From: Lotus japonicus
Lineage: Eukaryota; Streptophyta; Magnoliopsida; Fabales; Fabaceae
Direction: 5' to 3'
Assembly (NCBI RefSeq): GCF_012489685.1
Contig: NC_080041.1
Coordinates: 101,208,981-101,272,980 of the forward strand
Length of the DNA stretch: 64,000 nucleotides
Positions 35,501 to 45,472 of the stretch are shown piece by piece. A model generated the notes under the pieces. It was not told the origin of the DNA. It was given only the letters and a program-made list of their open reading frames with translations, and searched no databases. Position 1 is the stretch's first letter. The number at the start of each line of letters is the position of its first letter. Position numbers and translations under genes: made by a program.

Positions 35501-37282
35501 GTCATGCTGTAATTTTATGCCTATCTTTCTTTTCATATGTATTAAATAGTTGGGACCCTTTGAATAATTTATGAAGAAAGAGATAGGCACAAAGTTTCAC
35601 ATGACACGGTTATGTGACATGAGAGGATGCCAATCCCTGTGTTTTTTAACATATGTTCAGACAATGCATCATATTTTCCATTTAGGGAATAATACAACAT
35701 GCTGTGCCTTGACATTTCACAAAGTATACTTCACAGGTGTTATTGATTAGTGTTTGTAAATATTTTTAGTTAATGCCCCTCACTTAATATTTGCACTTAT
35801 TTTAGACTGGCTATTCAGTTGTCTCGGCATGTGTTGTTGTACTTCGCTGGAAGGATAAAACAACTGGTCAAGTATCACCTTCAGCCAAGAGGGAAGGTGT
35901 AATTTGCCTCATTGCTGTTGCAGTTTCTGGATTTATTGGGGGGGTCTCTTTCCGCTATGATGCCTCACCTATTTTACTGATTCTGGCTATACTTGTTGGA
36001 GCTGGTGCTTCTGCTGCTCTTCATTTCCGCCAGGTGAGTGTTCTTTTGTATTTTATTAACTGTTTGTTGCATGGACTTCTTCAAAATGGTTTGGTTAAAA
36101 AATAATTAATTTGATGTAACATGGTGGCATAGAAAACAAATAAAAAACACTAAGGGATATTCAGTTATAAGTTAATTTTGCTTAAGTACAGGAGGGAAAG
36201 TAAAAACCTTCTTTGATTGAATAACTAATCAAAGGTAAAATTAATATTGATTTGATTCGATTTAATATGCAACTTCAGCATGCATATCACAACATGGCAA
36301 AGACACGTGGCTTGTTGAGAGGGGGAATACGACATGATTTCATGAGAAGAAGATCAAGTACTGAGGTTGTCTCATACACTCCACAATGGTGACTCAAATT
36401 TATTATAAATAGGGGTGGATAACAAGCACAATATGGGTTGAAAACCAATCTCAATGCCAACATGGGGTGTAACCAGGTTTGGGCCAACTCGCGAACCTGA
36501 TCAACCGACTTGATCCATGTAAAAATATTGCTCGTTTCGGTAGGGCAGGAAGGAAAAGAATCTTGATCCAACTGTAGTCAGGTTTTGGGTCAAGAAAATT
36601 GAGTTGAGACCTCGATCAATCCGACCCGACTCAATATTGCATTATTTTATATATCTTTTTAAAAAAATTCATTTTATATATTCGAAAATCAAAATTGATC
36701 TTTAATTGTTTTGCATATATTTCTCTCAAATCTGACCTGACCTGATTACACCTCTATGGCCAACCAACAGTTTTGCTAAGCTTTCCGGACCTCATAACTT
36801 GAAATTTTGTAAAATTCATGTATGTTGCATAGATCTTATTTCCTCTCATTAATTCCTTTCTGTTATATCATTTGGATTTCTAGGATTATGCAGCAGATTC
36901 ACCAGGGTTTTCTTGCCCTGGGGTTCCCATTGTGCCAAATGTTTGCATCTTTTTCAACATGTTCTTATTTGCCCAGGTATGCCCATGCTACTTTTGACAA
37001 ATTAGCCAGAATAGTACTATATCTTTTTTTTTTGGTTACAGGAGGAAGAGTGAATAGTACTATATCTGAAAAGACTAAAGTTAATAATTTTAATATTTAT
37101 TCATCAAAACTGACATGATGATGAACTTCTGTTGACAGTTACATCATGAAGCATGGGTGAGATTTGTGATTCTTAGTGTTGTCATGGTTGGTCTTTATGC
37201 AATATATGGGCAGTATCATGCTGACCCCAGTGCAGAGGAGAATACTGTTTATCATGAGGCACCAGAGGAAGATGGTCGATGA
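32538..37282 (+). CDS. CAT9: CAT9-type amino acid transporter, copy 1, 8 exons
   Basis: Exons 32538-32781, 33690-34096, 34193-34369, 34805-35029, 35117-35293, 35806-36033, 36884-36976, 37139-37282; 564 aa, against about 569 for Arabidopsis CAT9. APC-superfamily cationic amino acid transporter, with about 14 predicted membrane spans. Seen: TM1 motif GIGASIGAGIFVVTGTVARD, SRFPAVVGGAYLYAYTAFNE, FVGFDAVANSAEESKRPQRD-type loop, SRLYLGLGRDGLLP, and C-terminal YGQYHADPSAEEN. Closer to CAT9 than to CAT1-8 by the N-terminus (SALRSKPLVSPAEKA). Tomato CAT9 is known as a tonoplast Glu/Asp/GABA exchanger, so a vacuolar role is likely but inferred. The leader is homologous to copy 3. Distinct in this copy: GGVSFRYD where copies 2 and 3 have GGLFFRYD. 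Confidence 0.95.
35469..35630. mobile_element. Inverted-repeat MITE in CAT9 intron 5, copy 1
   Basis: GATCCTCTCAGGCAAAACTT on the left faces CATGAGAGGATGC on the right, with further inverted pairing (CACATGGCACAGTCATG, TGCCTATCTTTCTT). Orthologous inserts exist in copies 2 and 3, so it predates the triplication. Confidence 0.6.
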
Positions 37283-38012
37283 GTTATCAGTTCAATATTA
37301 AACATTACGGTTTACATTATGGCCAATGGGGAGAAGGGTGTGTTGGTTAAAATGTATGTAGCAAATATAAGGTGAATGTGAATGGGGTGAAGATGGTCGA
37401 TTTGTTAGGAATGTGAATGTCCATCAGGTGTAGTTAGATTGTATACGGCACACTCAGCAAGTATAATACGTTCCATTTGGGGTTTAAATTCCTGTTGCGG
37501 TTGTATCGTGGATAAATGTGGCTACAATTGCAGTAGAGATACCATTGCAGGGACTCAAAAACCCTAGTACATTGTGGTCGCAATTGTGGGGGTTGTAAAC
37601 TTAAATTTGAAGCCTTGCTTCCCCTCAAAGGGCTCCTCCTCCTTTGATCCCCAACATATGTATGATGTATCTCTTGTAGTTTACAACTTAATTCGAAAAG
37701 AAAATAATCATGTACCATTTTCTTATGTGAATATTCAGTTGATATTTTTTGACTTGTTCAAGCCCAACATTTGTCTGCATTTTTCTTTAATAAAAAAGAA
37801 GCTCTATTAAAACTTTATCTATAATACTTTACTTTAATATCAAGGATTAAATCATGCTTATAAGAAATATTTTTTTTGAAATTCATAGAAATATAGTTTA
37901 AATGCATTTTTTTTTAAATTAAGAGTCTCCCTACTAGTGTCATGGAAGCCTGATCTTATTTGAATAATAAAAATTCAAACAATATTTTCGCTAGTATGTC
38001 ATTCAAATGTGG
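37283..38012. other. 3' flank of CAT9 copy 1
   Basis: Non-coding. About 37490-37770 (GTTGTATCGTGG ... GTATGATGTATCTCTTGTAG) is homologous to the flank of copy 3 (58450-58740) but is missing behind copy 2. Probably the 3' UTR and downstream region. Confidence 0.6.
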
Positions 38013-38290
38013 TCCTAAGTTGTACATATAATGATAGAAAAGAAAAATTAAACAAATGCCATCATGTACATCACAATATTACATTGCTAAGTTGTATATG
38101 ATAACAAAGAAAAATGAAACTAAGGCCACCATGTGGTGCACAACACAATTTCATATTGCTAAGTTGTATATGATAAAAAGAAAAATGAAACTAAGGCCAC
38201 CATGTGGTGCACAACACAATTTTATATTGCTAAATTGTATATGGTAGAAAAGAAAAATGAAACTAAGGTCATGATGTGGTGCACAACAAA
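38013..38290 (+). repeat. 71-bp minisatellite, array 1 (about 4 units)
   Basis: Unit of about 71 bp with core ATTGCTAAGTTGTATATGAT, AAATGAAACTAAGGCCACCA and TGTGGTGCACAACACAATTT. The first unit is degenerate. Units of the same family follow copies 2 and 3 of the transporter. Short open frames across the array are artefacts. Confidence 0.9.
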
Positions 38291-39081
38291 ATTTGACCTA
38301 AAAAACTAGTATTTATTTTATTAGATATTCATATAATTTCATGTAAAGTTATCATCATATTCTAATGTAGATATTTGCAAATGCAATTTATATATTAATA
38401 CAAGTTTACATAGTCCAAAATGGTCTCCATATAATAGCTCAAGTTGGTGGATTACTCTCCTGAGAGAGATCCCCCGACGCTTCTACCAAAGAGTAGGCCT
38501 CTGCTTGCCTCTCCAACATACCACCAACGCCCTATTTAGTAGTCTAGAAGTATTTTCTCTTCGTTCAACCATTATTGATAACAAAAGAAAAAAAGTGCAG
38601 AACACTAAGACATTGTATATATATTTGTAATTATATTGAAACCTTAGGAATAAAGTGGGTGGAAACAATTGTTTTGTTTTATAGTGATGGTTTTTAATCA
38701 TACAATTATAATAAGTTAAAATATTTTTGGCCTATCTATATATTGTGTTTTGTTCTTTTGCTTTTAGTAATTATTTTTTCTAAAATGTCACATTTTAATT
38801 TTTAATCCTTGCTCGGGTAAGAGAAAATATGACAATGAAAAGAGTTTTGATTCATTCAATTTTTATTTTTCTTCCATTTTATTTTCTTTCTCTTTCTCTT
38901 CTTATTCCTCTATGTTTTTCCCTATCACATCACATATAAAATCTTACAAATTTCTCTCAAATTTTTGGTTTTTCCAAAATCTAACTCACTCATGTTAGTG
39001 TTTGTTAGGTGTATTTGTGATGTTATGAACTTGTCCCACTTTTCCATCCACATTTTGTTAAGGAAAAAACAAAATTCACTT
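38291..39081. other. Spacer between CAT9 copy 1 and MULE
   Basis: Non-coding and homologous in part to 51840-52220 upstream of copy 3 (TATATTGAAACCTTAG, AAAATATTTTTGGCC, AATTCACTTT). It is therefore the original promoter-side flank of copy 2, now separated from it by the MULE. Confidence 0.65.
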
Positions 39082-39090
39082 TAGAAATAA
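39082..39090. repeat. Left 9-bp target duplication of MULE
   Basis: TAGAAATAA, identical to 45357-45365. Confidence 0.97.
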
Positions 39091-39328
39091 GGGAAAACTA
39101 TGGAAATGGTCCCTGATGTTTGAGCGAGCGCTGGTTTTGGTCCCTTCCCGGAGTAACTTCCGAAAATGGTCCCTCCGGTGGCCAAAACCACCGCGCCTGA
39201 GTTTTGCACCGGCCACCATGCACACATGGCCACGCCACGTCAATTAATGAGATGACGTGACATTTTTTTTTGTTTTAAAATAAAAAAACTAAAAAACCTT
39301 AAATTAACTAAATTTAAACCTAATCTAA
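39091..39328 (+). repeat. MULE left terminal inverted repeat (238 bp)
   Basis: Begins GGGAAAACTATGG, is GC-rich up to about 39240 and AT-rich after. Alignment with the right repeat ends after TTAAACCTAATCTAA. It probably contains the transposase promoter, by analogy with MuDR. Confidence 0.95.
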
Positions 39329-39727
39329 ACAAAATCCTAATCCTAATAATCCATCCCTTATCTATTCTGACCCACCCATTATCCATCCCTTGTCCCTTAC
39401 CTTCTTTGAACGAACTGCGACTGAGCTTTGGTTGTGACGGTGGCTGCAACTGAGTTTTGGTTGTGACGGTGGCTGCGACTGGTGCATGTGAGAGAACGAC
39501 GAGACTGTTGCGCCTAAAAGGTTGGTCCCTTTCTTCCTTTGTTTTCGAAACCACCGCGCCTAATGAGTGGATTCCATTTCGAAAATACTCCCTTTCTATT
39601 TTGGGTTTTCATCTCAAAATGTTGATTCACTGCTTAGGGTTCTTCACTTTAGGGTTTTTCAATGATTCAACATCAGTGGTAGTAAAGACATAATTTATTG
39701 GAATTTTTGCTTATGTTGTTGTAGGAT

Positions 39728-42700
39728 ATGGCATTCACAGTTGTTGTGCACCATTCTGGGTTGTTTTCTTCGGACCCACACCCTCATTACAGAGAGGGAC
39801 GAGTGACAACCGTTACTGATGTTGATCTGGACAAGTGGGGTTACCTTGAATGTATTGATATTGTTGAGAATATGGGGTATAGAGAAGGCAAGTTCAAGCT
39901 ATGGTGGAGGACACAAGATGATGCCATTGCTCGCAAATTTCGCCCTTTGTTGACCGATAATGATGCTATGGTGCTGGGCACATATGCAGTTGACAATAGA
40001 GGGTTAGCCCACATGTTTGTGGAGCATGATGATGATGAGCTGACTATTACTCCATATGCCACCCAACCAACCAAGAACCCTGAAAAACCCTGTAAGCCTC
40101 CATCTCAGAAGCCTCCATCTCAGAAGCGTCCATCTCAAAAGGTAGGTCCATTTTCTCTTCCACCAAAGAAGGATGGTCCACGTATGCTGTTACCAAAGCA
40201 GGATGGTCCACGTATGATGTTACCAAAGAAGGATGGTCCACGTATGATGTTACCAAAGAATTTTGTTCCACCAAAGAAGGCTACTCCAGCCAAGAGACCT
40301 GCTACACAGCCTCTTAGAAGGTCAAATAGAGTGCAATGGCTTGGGAGAGAAAAAAAGAAAAATAGCCAGCCTGCATTTGTGGTGTTGTCTAGTGATGAAG
40401 AAGACATTGGTGCTGAAAGTGAAGTGGTTCCTAATGGTCAAGGTGGACTAGGAAGCCAAATGGGTGGTCAGAGTCAAGTTATTAATGAGGCTATAAGGGT
40501 GCAGCAGCTTGGTGAAGAATTGGGGCAACCTAATGTTGCAGGTTTGACTCTCTTTTCTTTTCAATTGTCAATTTCCTACTTCCCTTAATTATATGTCATA
40601 CAATTCCCTTCCCTAAATTATGTGTCATTATTTGAAGTGCAAGTTGATGATCAAGTCCCTGAGAACATGCTTAGTGGTGACATGCTATGTGGTGATAAAT
40701 TTGAAGTTGTTAATGAAGCTGTGGGGGTGCAGCAGCAAGAAAGTAATGTTGCAGGTGTGATATTTACTTCCTTTGAATTGTGAATTTAAATTGGGGCTGG
40801 ATTGTGAATTGTGAATTTCAATATCTAACTGAGAGTTTTTATTTTAAGTGCAAGGTGATGATCAAGTACCTGATAACATCCCACATGTTGAGCAAGGTGG
40901 ACAAGAAGAAGAGGACATTGATTTTGGTTATGAGTCTGAGACTGATGGGGAGGATTCTGTGCAGGATATTCACTTTAGTGATTATGAGGAAGAGAGGGCA
41001 GTAGACAAGGATGATGGCTTTCAGAATAACAATATTGGCATTGCTGAGTCTTTGTTGAATGAACAGCTGAGGAAGATGCAGGGAGGGACATATGAAATTG
41101 CTGGGAGTGGGCCTAGTGTGATCCTTGGTGATGCTGATGGTGGAACTGGTTTACACAGTGACCATGAAATGGAGAATGCCTATGATTATGAGGACCTTGG
41201 TAGTGTGTCTGGCAGTGATGATGATGATATGCTACATGAGAACAGAAATTTCACACAGTTTCACGAGGAAGACATGAGGGAGGATTTCAAGTTCCAGCTT
41301 GGGATGGAATTCAGATCATTGAAACAATTTAAAGATGCTGTCAGGGACCATACTGTGCTGAATGGTAGGCAGATAAGGACTGTGAAGAATGATGACATTA
41401 GGTACAGGATCAAGTGTAGGAGAGAAGATTGTGCTTGCGTCATGCTTTGTAGTAAAGTTGGTGGAAAGGCAACTTTTAGTATCAAAACAATGATAGGACC
41501 ACATACCTGTCCTAGAGTGTTCAATTACAAGTCTGCATCAAGTAAGTGGGTTGCTAAGAAGTTGACTGAGAAGGTAAGGAATTCAAGGAAGCTCAGGCTG
41601 ACTGATGTGCAAGATGAGGTCAAGGTGGCATTTTGTGCTGGAATCACAAGATGGAGAGCCTGGAAGGGAAGACAGATGGCCATGGAGATTGTAGAGGGAG
41701 ATGCTAGTAGACAGTATCATCTTCTATATCGCTTTAGTGCAGAGCTTATTAGTAAGTCCAGAGGAAACACATGTAAGATTGGCATTGAAAGGTTTCCTGG
41801 AGCCTTACATCCTAGGTTTCAGAGATTTTACATGTGTTTGGAGGGTTGCAAGAAGGGGTTTGTTGAAGGGTGCAGGCCATTTATAGGGTTGGATGGTTGC
41901 CATTTGAAGACACAGTTTGGGGGAATCTTACTGTGTGCTGTGGCCAGGGACCCCAATGATCAGTATTTCCCCTTGGCTTTTGCAGTTGTTGAATCAGAAT
42001 GCAAGGAGAGCTGGAGATGGTTCCTTGAAATTTTATTAGATGACATTGGGGCAGATATGAGGTGGATATTCATTTCTGATCAACAGAAGGTAAAATGTCA
42101 ATTTCACTAACTGTCCATTTCACTAATTTCCTTGTTGAACCAATTTATGAAGTGTCCTAAATTTTGCAGGGTTTGCTAACTGTTTTTGATGACCTCATGG
42201 GAGGAGTAGAACACAGATTCTGTCTTAGGCATCTGTATGCCAACTTTAAAAAGAAGATTGGAGGAGGGGTAGTCATAAGGAACCTCATGATGGCTGCTGC
42301 AAAGGCAACCTATCACCAGCTATGGACTGAAAAGATGATGGAGTTGCAGGCATTGCATCCAGAAGCATACACTTGGCTGATGCAGATTCCTACAAGGGCT
42401 TGGTGCAAGCATGCATTCACATTTTATCCAAAATGTGATGTGTTGATGAATAATCTGTCGGAGTCATTTAATGCTACCATATTGTTGGCCAGGGATAAGC
42501 CAGTTCTGACAATGGTGGATTGGATCAGAAGTTACATTATGGGGAGGTTTGCTACAATGAATGAAAAGTTGGAGAAGTATAAGGGGGAAGTCATGCCAAA
42601 GCCATTGAAAAGATTGGAGCATGAGATTGAAATGGTGAGATACTGGGTTGCTACACGTTGTGGTGAAGACAAGTATGAGGTCAAGCACATGGTCAGCCAA

Positions 42701-43784
42701 GACCAGTTTGTTGTTAATCTGGCTGAGCACACTTGCAGTTGTAACTTCTGGGAATTGGTGGGGATCCCCTGTAGGCACGCAGTTGCTGCCATTTCACACA
42801 GTTCACAAAGGCCAGAAGACTTTGTCCATCCATACTACAGGAGGGAAGCCTATATGGCAACTTATGGCCATGTCATCACACCCATTAATGGTCAAAAACT
42901 TTGGCCAACAACCAATGATCCTTACATCCTGCCTCCTTTGTACAAGAGAGCCCCAGGGAGACCTAAGAAGCTAAGGAGGAGAGATCCACATGAAGACACA
43001 ACTGACAATCAGACAAGGTTACGCAGAGGTGTGGCCAGGAATAAATGCAGTAGGTGTGGGCAGTTTGGGCATAATTCAAGAAGCTGCAGGAATCCAGTGG
43101 TCTCCCCAGATTCCCATGTCCCTGAAAGTAGCAATCAGGCTGCTGCTAGACCTAGAAGACAATCTGCCGACAGGGTAAAATTACTAACTCTCCTTCTATC
43201 TTTTTTACATACAATCATGAAAGGATAAACTAATTCAATCAGCTTTGTGTTTTACCTGCATACAGGTCAATGCTAACAGTGAAAACACTGTTGTTGAGGG
43301 AGATGCAAGTGGTAGTCAAGTGCTTGATCCTACTCAGATAAATTCCAATGTAAGTAACCTGCACAGATCTATCCATTATCATTGAAGTTCCATTTTTTAT
43401 TGTACAATTAATTGAGTTGTAGCCTTGTGTGCAGGTGAGAAAGAATAAAAGGGGAGCTTCTAAGAAAAATACCCCTGCCCCTGCTGAAGAACAATCTCAG
43501 ATTGTATAAATCTTGCCCATATCTAAATAATTCTACTCAGATCTATAATGTTTGTTGGGATACATACCTCTCTTCTGAGCTTCTGCATCCTTAAATTTTC
43601 ATTTTCTTTTATGCAGCTTAGTGTCACAGAACAAGCTTCTGAGCCAGCCTGGGTGGAGGGCCTTGCTGCAAACAATCTTGGAAGTCAAGTCCATGTTGAA
43701 CGTGTCACACAAGCTGCTGCTGAAGGTTCTGGTCAGAGAGGAAAAAAACACCTCAAGAAAGGAAAAAGAGTTGCTGATAGTTAG
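39728..43784 (+). CDS. MULE transposase, 7 exons, intact
   Basis: Exons 39728-40541, 40638-40754, 40849-42089, 42170-43174, 43266-43349, 43435-43503, 43617-43784 join in phase with no internal stop; 1165 aa. Seen: N-terminal region like the PB1-like domain of plant MULE proteins (1-105); a Lys/Pro-rich stretch with repeats of KDGPRM; acidic region; Mutator DNA-binding domain at about 455-550 (FRSLKQFKDAVRDH, Cys/His residues); MULE catalytic domain with likely DDE residues in FIGLDGCHLK (near 655), ISDQQKGL (near 720) and LSESFN (near 820); SWIM zinc finger CSCNFWELVGIPCRHA (near 915); CCHC knuckle CSRCGQFGHNSRSC (near 1020); basic C-terminus. It should cut and paste its own element. A 5' intron probably precedes the start (acceptor just before 39726). 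The last two or three exon borders are the least certain. Confidence 0.93.
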
Positions 43785-44304
43785 AGAGAAGGAGTAGATC
43801 TAGAGTCTTTAAATGGTTGTAATAGTTTAATCCTGCACATGGGGTGCATTTTTTGATATACTTTATGTATTGTGGACCACTTAGGCCATGACCATTTCCC
43901 TTTCTTTAATGCTTGTTGTTGTTGTTTGATAGTGGCTGGACCACAAACAAGGATCATTGAGATTGTCATTTCCATGGATTATTCATGTGCTTTTGTTGAC
44001 AATATTAACCAAGTGGACCATTTCCCTTCACTTCTGAATTTTGCCAGTACATGAATAGTTGAGATTCTCAATTTTGTTATATGTCTATTCTATTTTGTCA
44101 GTGCAAGAATCTTTCACTTTTGTGCTGTCTTTTACTAGAACCAAAAGCAAAGCAAGAAAAAAAGGAGATATGTGAGATAATTGTAAACAAAAGTCTCATA
44201 CATTAATGAAAACAGAGATACATTTAGGTTGTATCCAACAACCAACTTCAATTCCTTTCAATTTTTCATCATCCTTCAATATTACATCCCTGACTTTCAA
44301 CTAC

Positions 44305-44861
44305 CTACACAACAACATTAAGTTTTCCTGACATAAACACAAACCAAAACCATGACAGAATAACACAAACAATAGCCATATTCTTCTTCATCATTTCATA
44401 CTCAAGCTTCCTCTGAACCTTATCATTCTTCCTCCTCAAATCCTCTAAGTTCATCTTACACTCCTCCAAGGTCTTCTTGCTCTCTTCCAGTTTATTCTTC
44501 ATCACATCCAATTCACGCAATGTTCTGGTCAGTTCAACTACAGCTCTGGTATTTGCTCCTTCAAACGCATATTCATCATCCCACAAAAAAAACCCACACT
44601 CAGGTGGTGACTGCAAATGAAATCGAGAAAAGTGTCAACAAGGAACAGTACTATGCAAATGTTAAACGATGATTGATTACATACCTTCCAATTACTGCAC
44701 CTCCAAAACTTCCTTCCTGGGTTCGCGTCACTGTGGGAGGTCAAGTAAAGAACCCTTTCTCCACTGTCACAGAATCCACGACGCATAACGGCAGCAACGG
44801 AAGAACGACCACCGGAAGCGGAGGCGGAACCAGAACCAGAAGATGTAGCCTTACCCATCAT
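44305..44861 (-). CDS. MULE second gene: GRF zinc-finger, coiled-coil, membrane-anchored protein
   Basis: Exons 44861-44685 and 44610-44305 join at phase 0 to give 160 aa. Seen: Ser/Gly-rich start; one GRF-type zinc finger at about 29-77 assembled across the intron (FCDSGERVLYLTSHSDANPG, RKFWRCSNWK, then ECGFFLWDDEYA); a charged coiled coil at about 85-135 (LRELDVMKNKLEESKKTLEE); and a hydrophobic C-terminus (MAIVCVILSWFWFVFMSGKL), probably a tail anchor. GRF fingers bind single-stranded nucleic acid in other proteins; the role here is unknown. It runs toward the transposase gene with about 520 bp between their stop codons, the same convergent layout as mudrA/mudrB, though not related in sequence to mudrB as far as I can tell. 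It could be a transposition helper, an anti-silencing factor or captured host cargo. The upstream in-frame Met at 44927 is less likely. Confidence 0.85.
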
Positions 44862-45120
44862 GTCAGATTCGTGGAGGATGAAGATAAAGGGTCGAATGTG
44901 ATGATGATGCACGATTAGCACACACAATGATAAATGTGATGATGAAGATGCTGGGATGATGAAGAGAGAAGCTCGAATTTGGGGAGAGAAGCTCGAATTT
45001 GGGGAAGAAGCTCGGATTTGGGGAAAACTCAGAACCCTAAGACATGAATTGAGGATTTGGGAATTCAGATGTTAAGTAGCATGAATTTAGGGTTACATTT
45101 GGTGTACTTGGATTAGGATA

Positions 45121-45356
45121 TTAGATTAGGTTTAAATTTAGTTAATTTAAGGTTTTTTAGTTTTTTTATTTTAAAACAAAAAAATGTCACGTCATCTCAT
45201 TAATTGACGTGGCGTGGCCATGTGTGCATGGTGGCCGGTGCAAAACTCAGGCGCGGTGGTTTTGGCCACCTGAGGGACCATTTCCGGAAGTTACTCCGGG
45301 AAGGGACCAAAACCAGCGCTCGCTCAAACATCAGGGACCATTTCCATAGTTTTCCC
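45121..45356 (-). repeat. MULE right terminal inverted repeat (236 bp)
   Basis: Reverse complement of 39091-39328 with 2 substitutions and a 2-base length change in a T run. Its outer end lies 116 bp before the CAT9 copy 2 start codon. Confidence 0.95.
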
Positions 45357-45365
45357 TAGAAATAA
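45357..45365. repeat. Right 9-bp target duplication of MULE
   Basis: TAGAAATAA, identical to 39082-39090. Confidence 0.97.
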
Positions 45366-45472
45366 AGGTGTGTCAAGTGATGTAGATTTTTGGTGGCAGT
45401 CAGAAGTGTCACCTTCTTCATGACTTCATATCAACCACCATCACCATGTAACCAGAACCATTTCCTTCCATC
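45366..45472 (+). promoter_or_regulatory. Shortened leader of CAT9 copy 2
   Basis: The block TTTTTGGTGGCAGTCAGAAG (45388-45407) and the CACCATCACCATG stretch match the copy 3 upstream region (52252-52530). Relative to copies 1 and 3, about 90 bases directly before the start codon are missing (the part holding ATTTGAT ... CTAGTCATT). Everything further upstream is now MULE. Confidence 0.75.

Larger units (their letters stand above)
39091..45356. mobile_element. Autonomous Mutator-like element (MULE), 6266 bp
   Basis: Both ends carry long inverted repeats (39091-39328 and 45121-45356) starting GGGAAAACTATGGAAATGGT, and a perfect 9-bp target duplication, the Mutator signature. It encodes a complete transposase model on the plus strand and a convergent GRF zinc-finger gene on the minus strand. 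The inverted repeats differ by 2 substitutions and one 2-base indel in a T run over about 236 bp. That, the perfect duplication and the open frames argue for a recent insertion. The target is the promoter of CAT9 copy 2. Confidence 0.97.

Noticed and set aside
38056..38247. Open frame with repeated MWCTTQF-like peptides
   Set aside because: It is the translation of the 71-bp minisatellite and has no start context or homologue.
39457..39693. 78-codon open frame at the left of the MULE
   Set aside because: It ends before the acceptor at about 39725 and is probably 5' untranslated sequence of the transposase gene.
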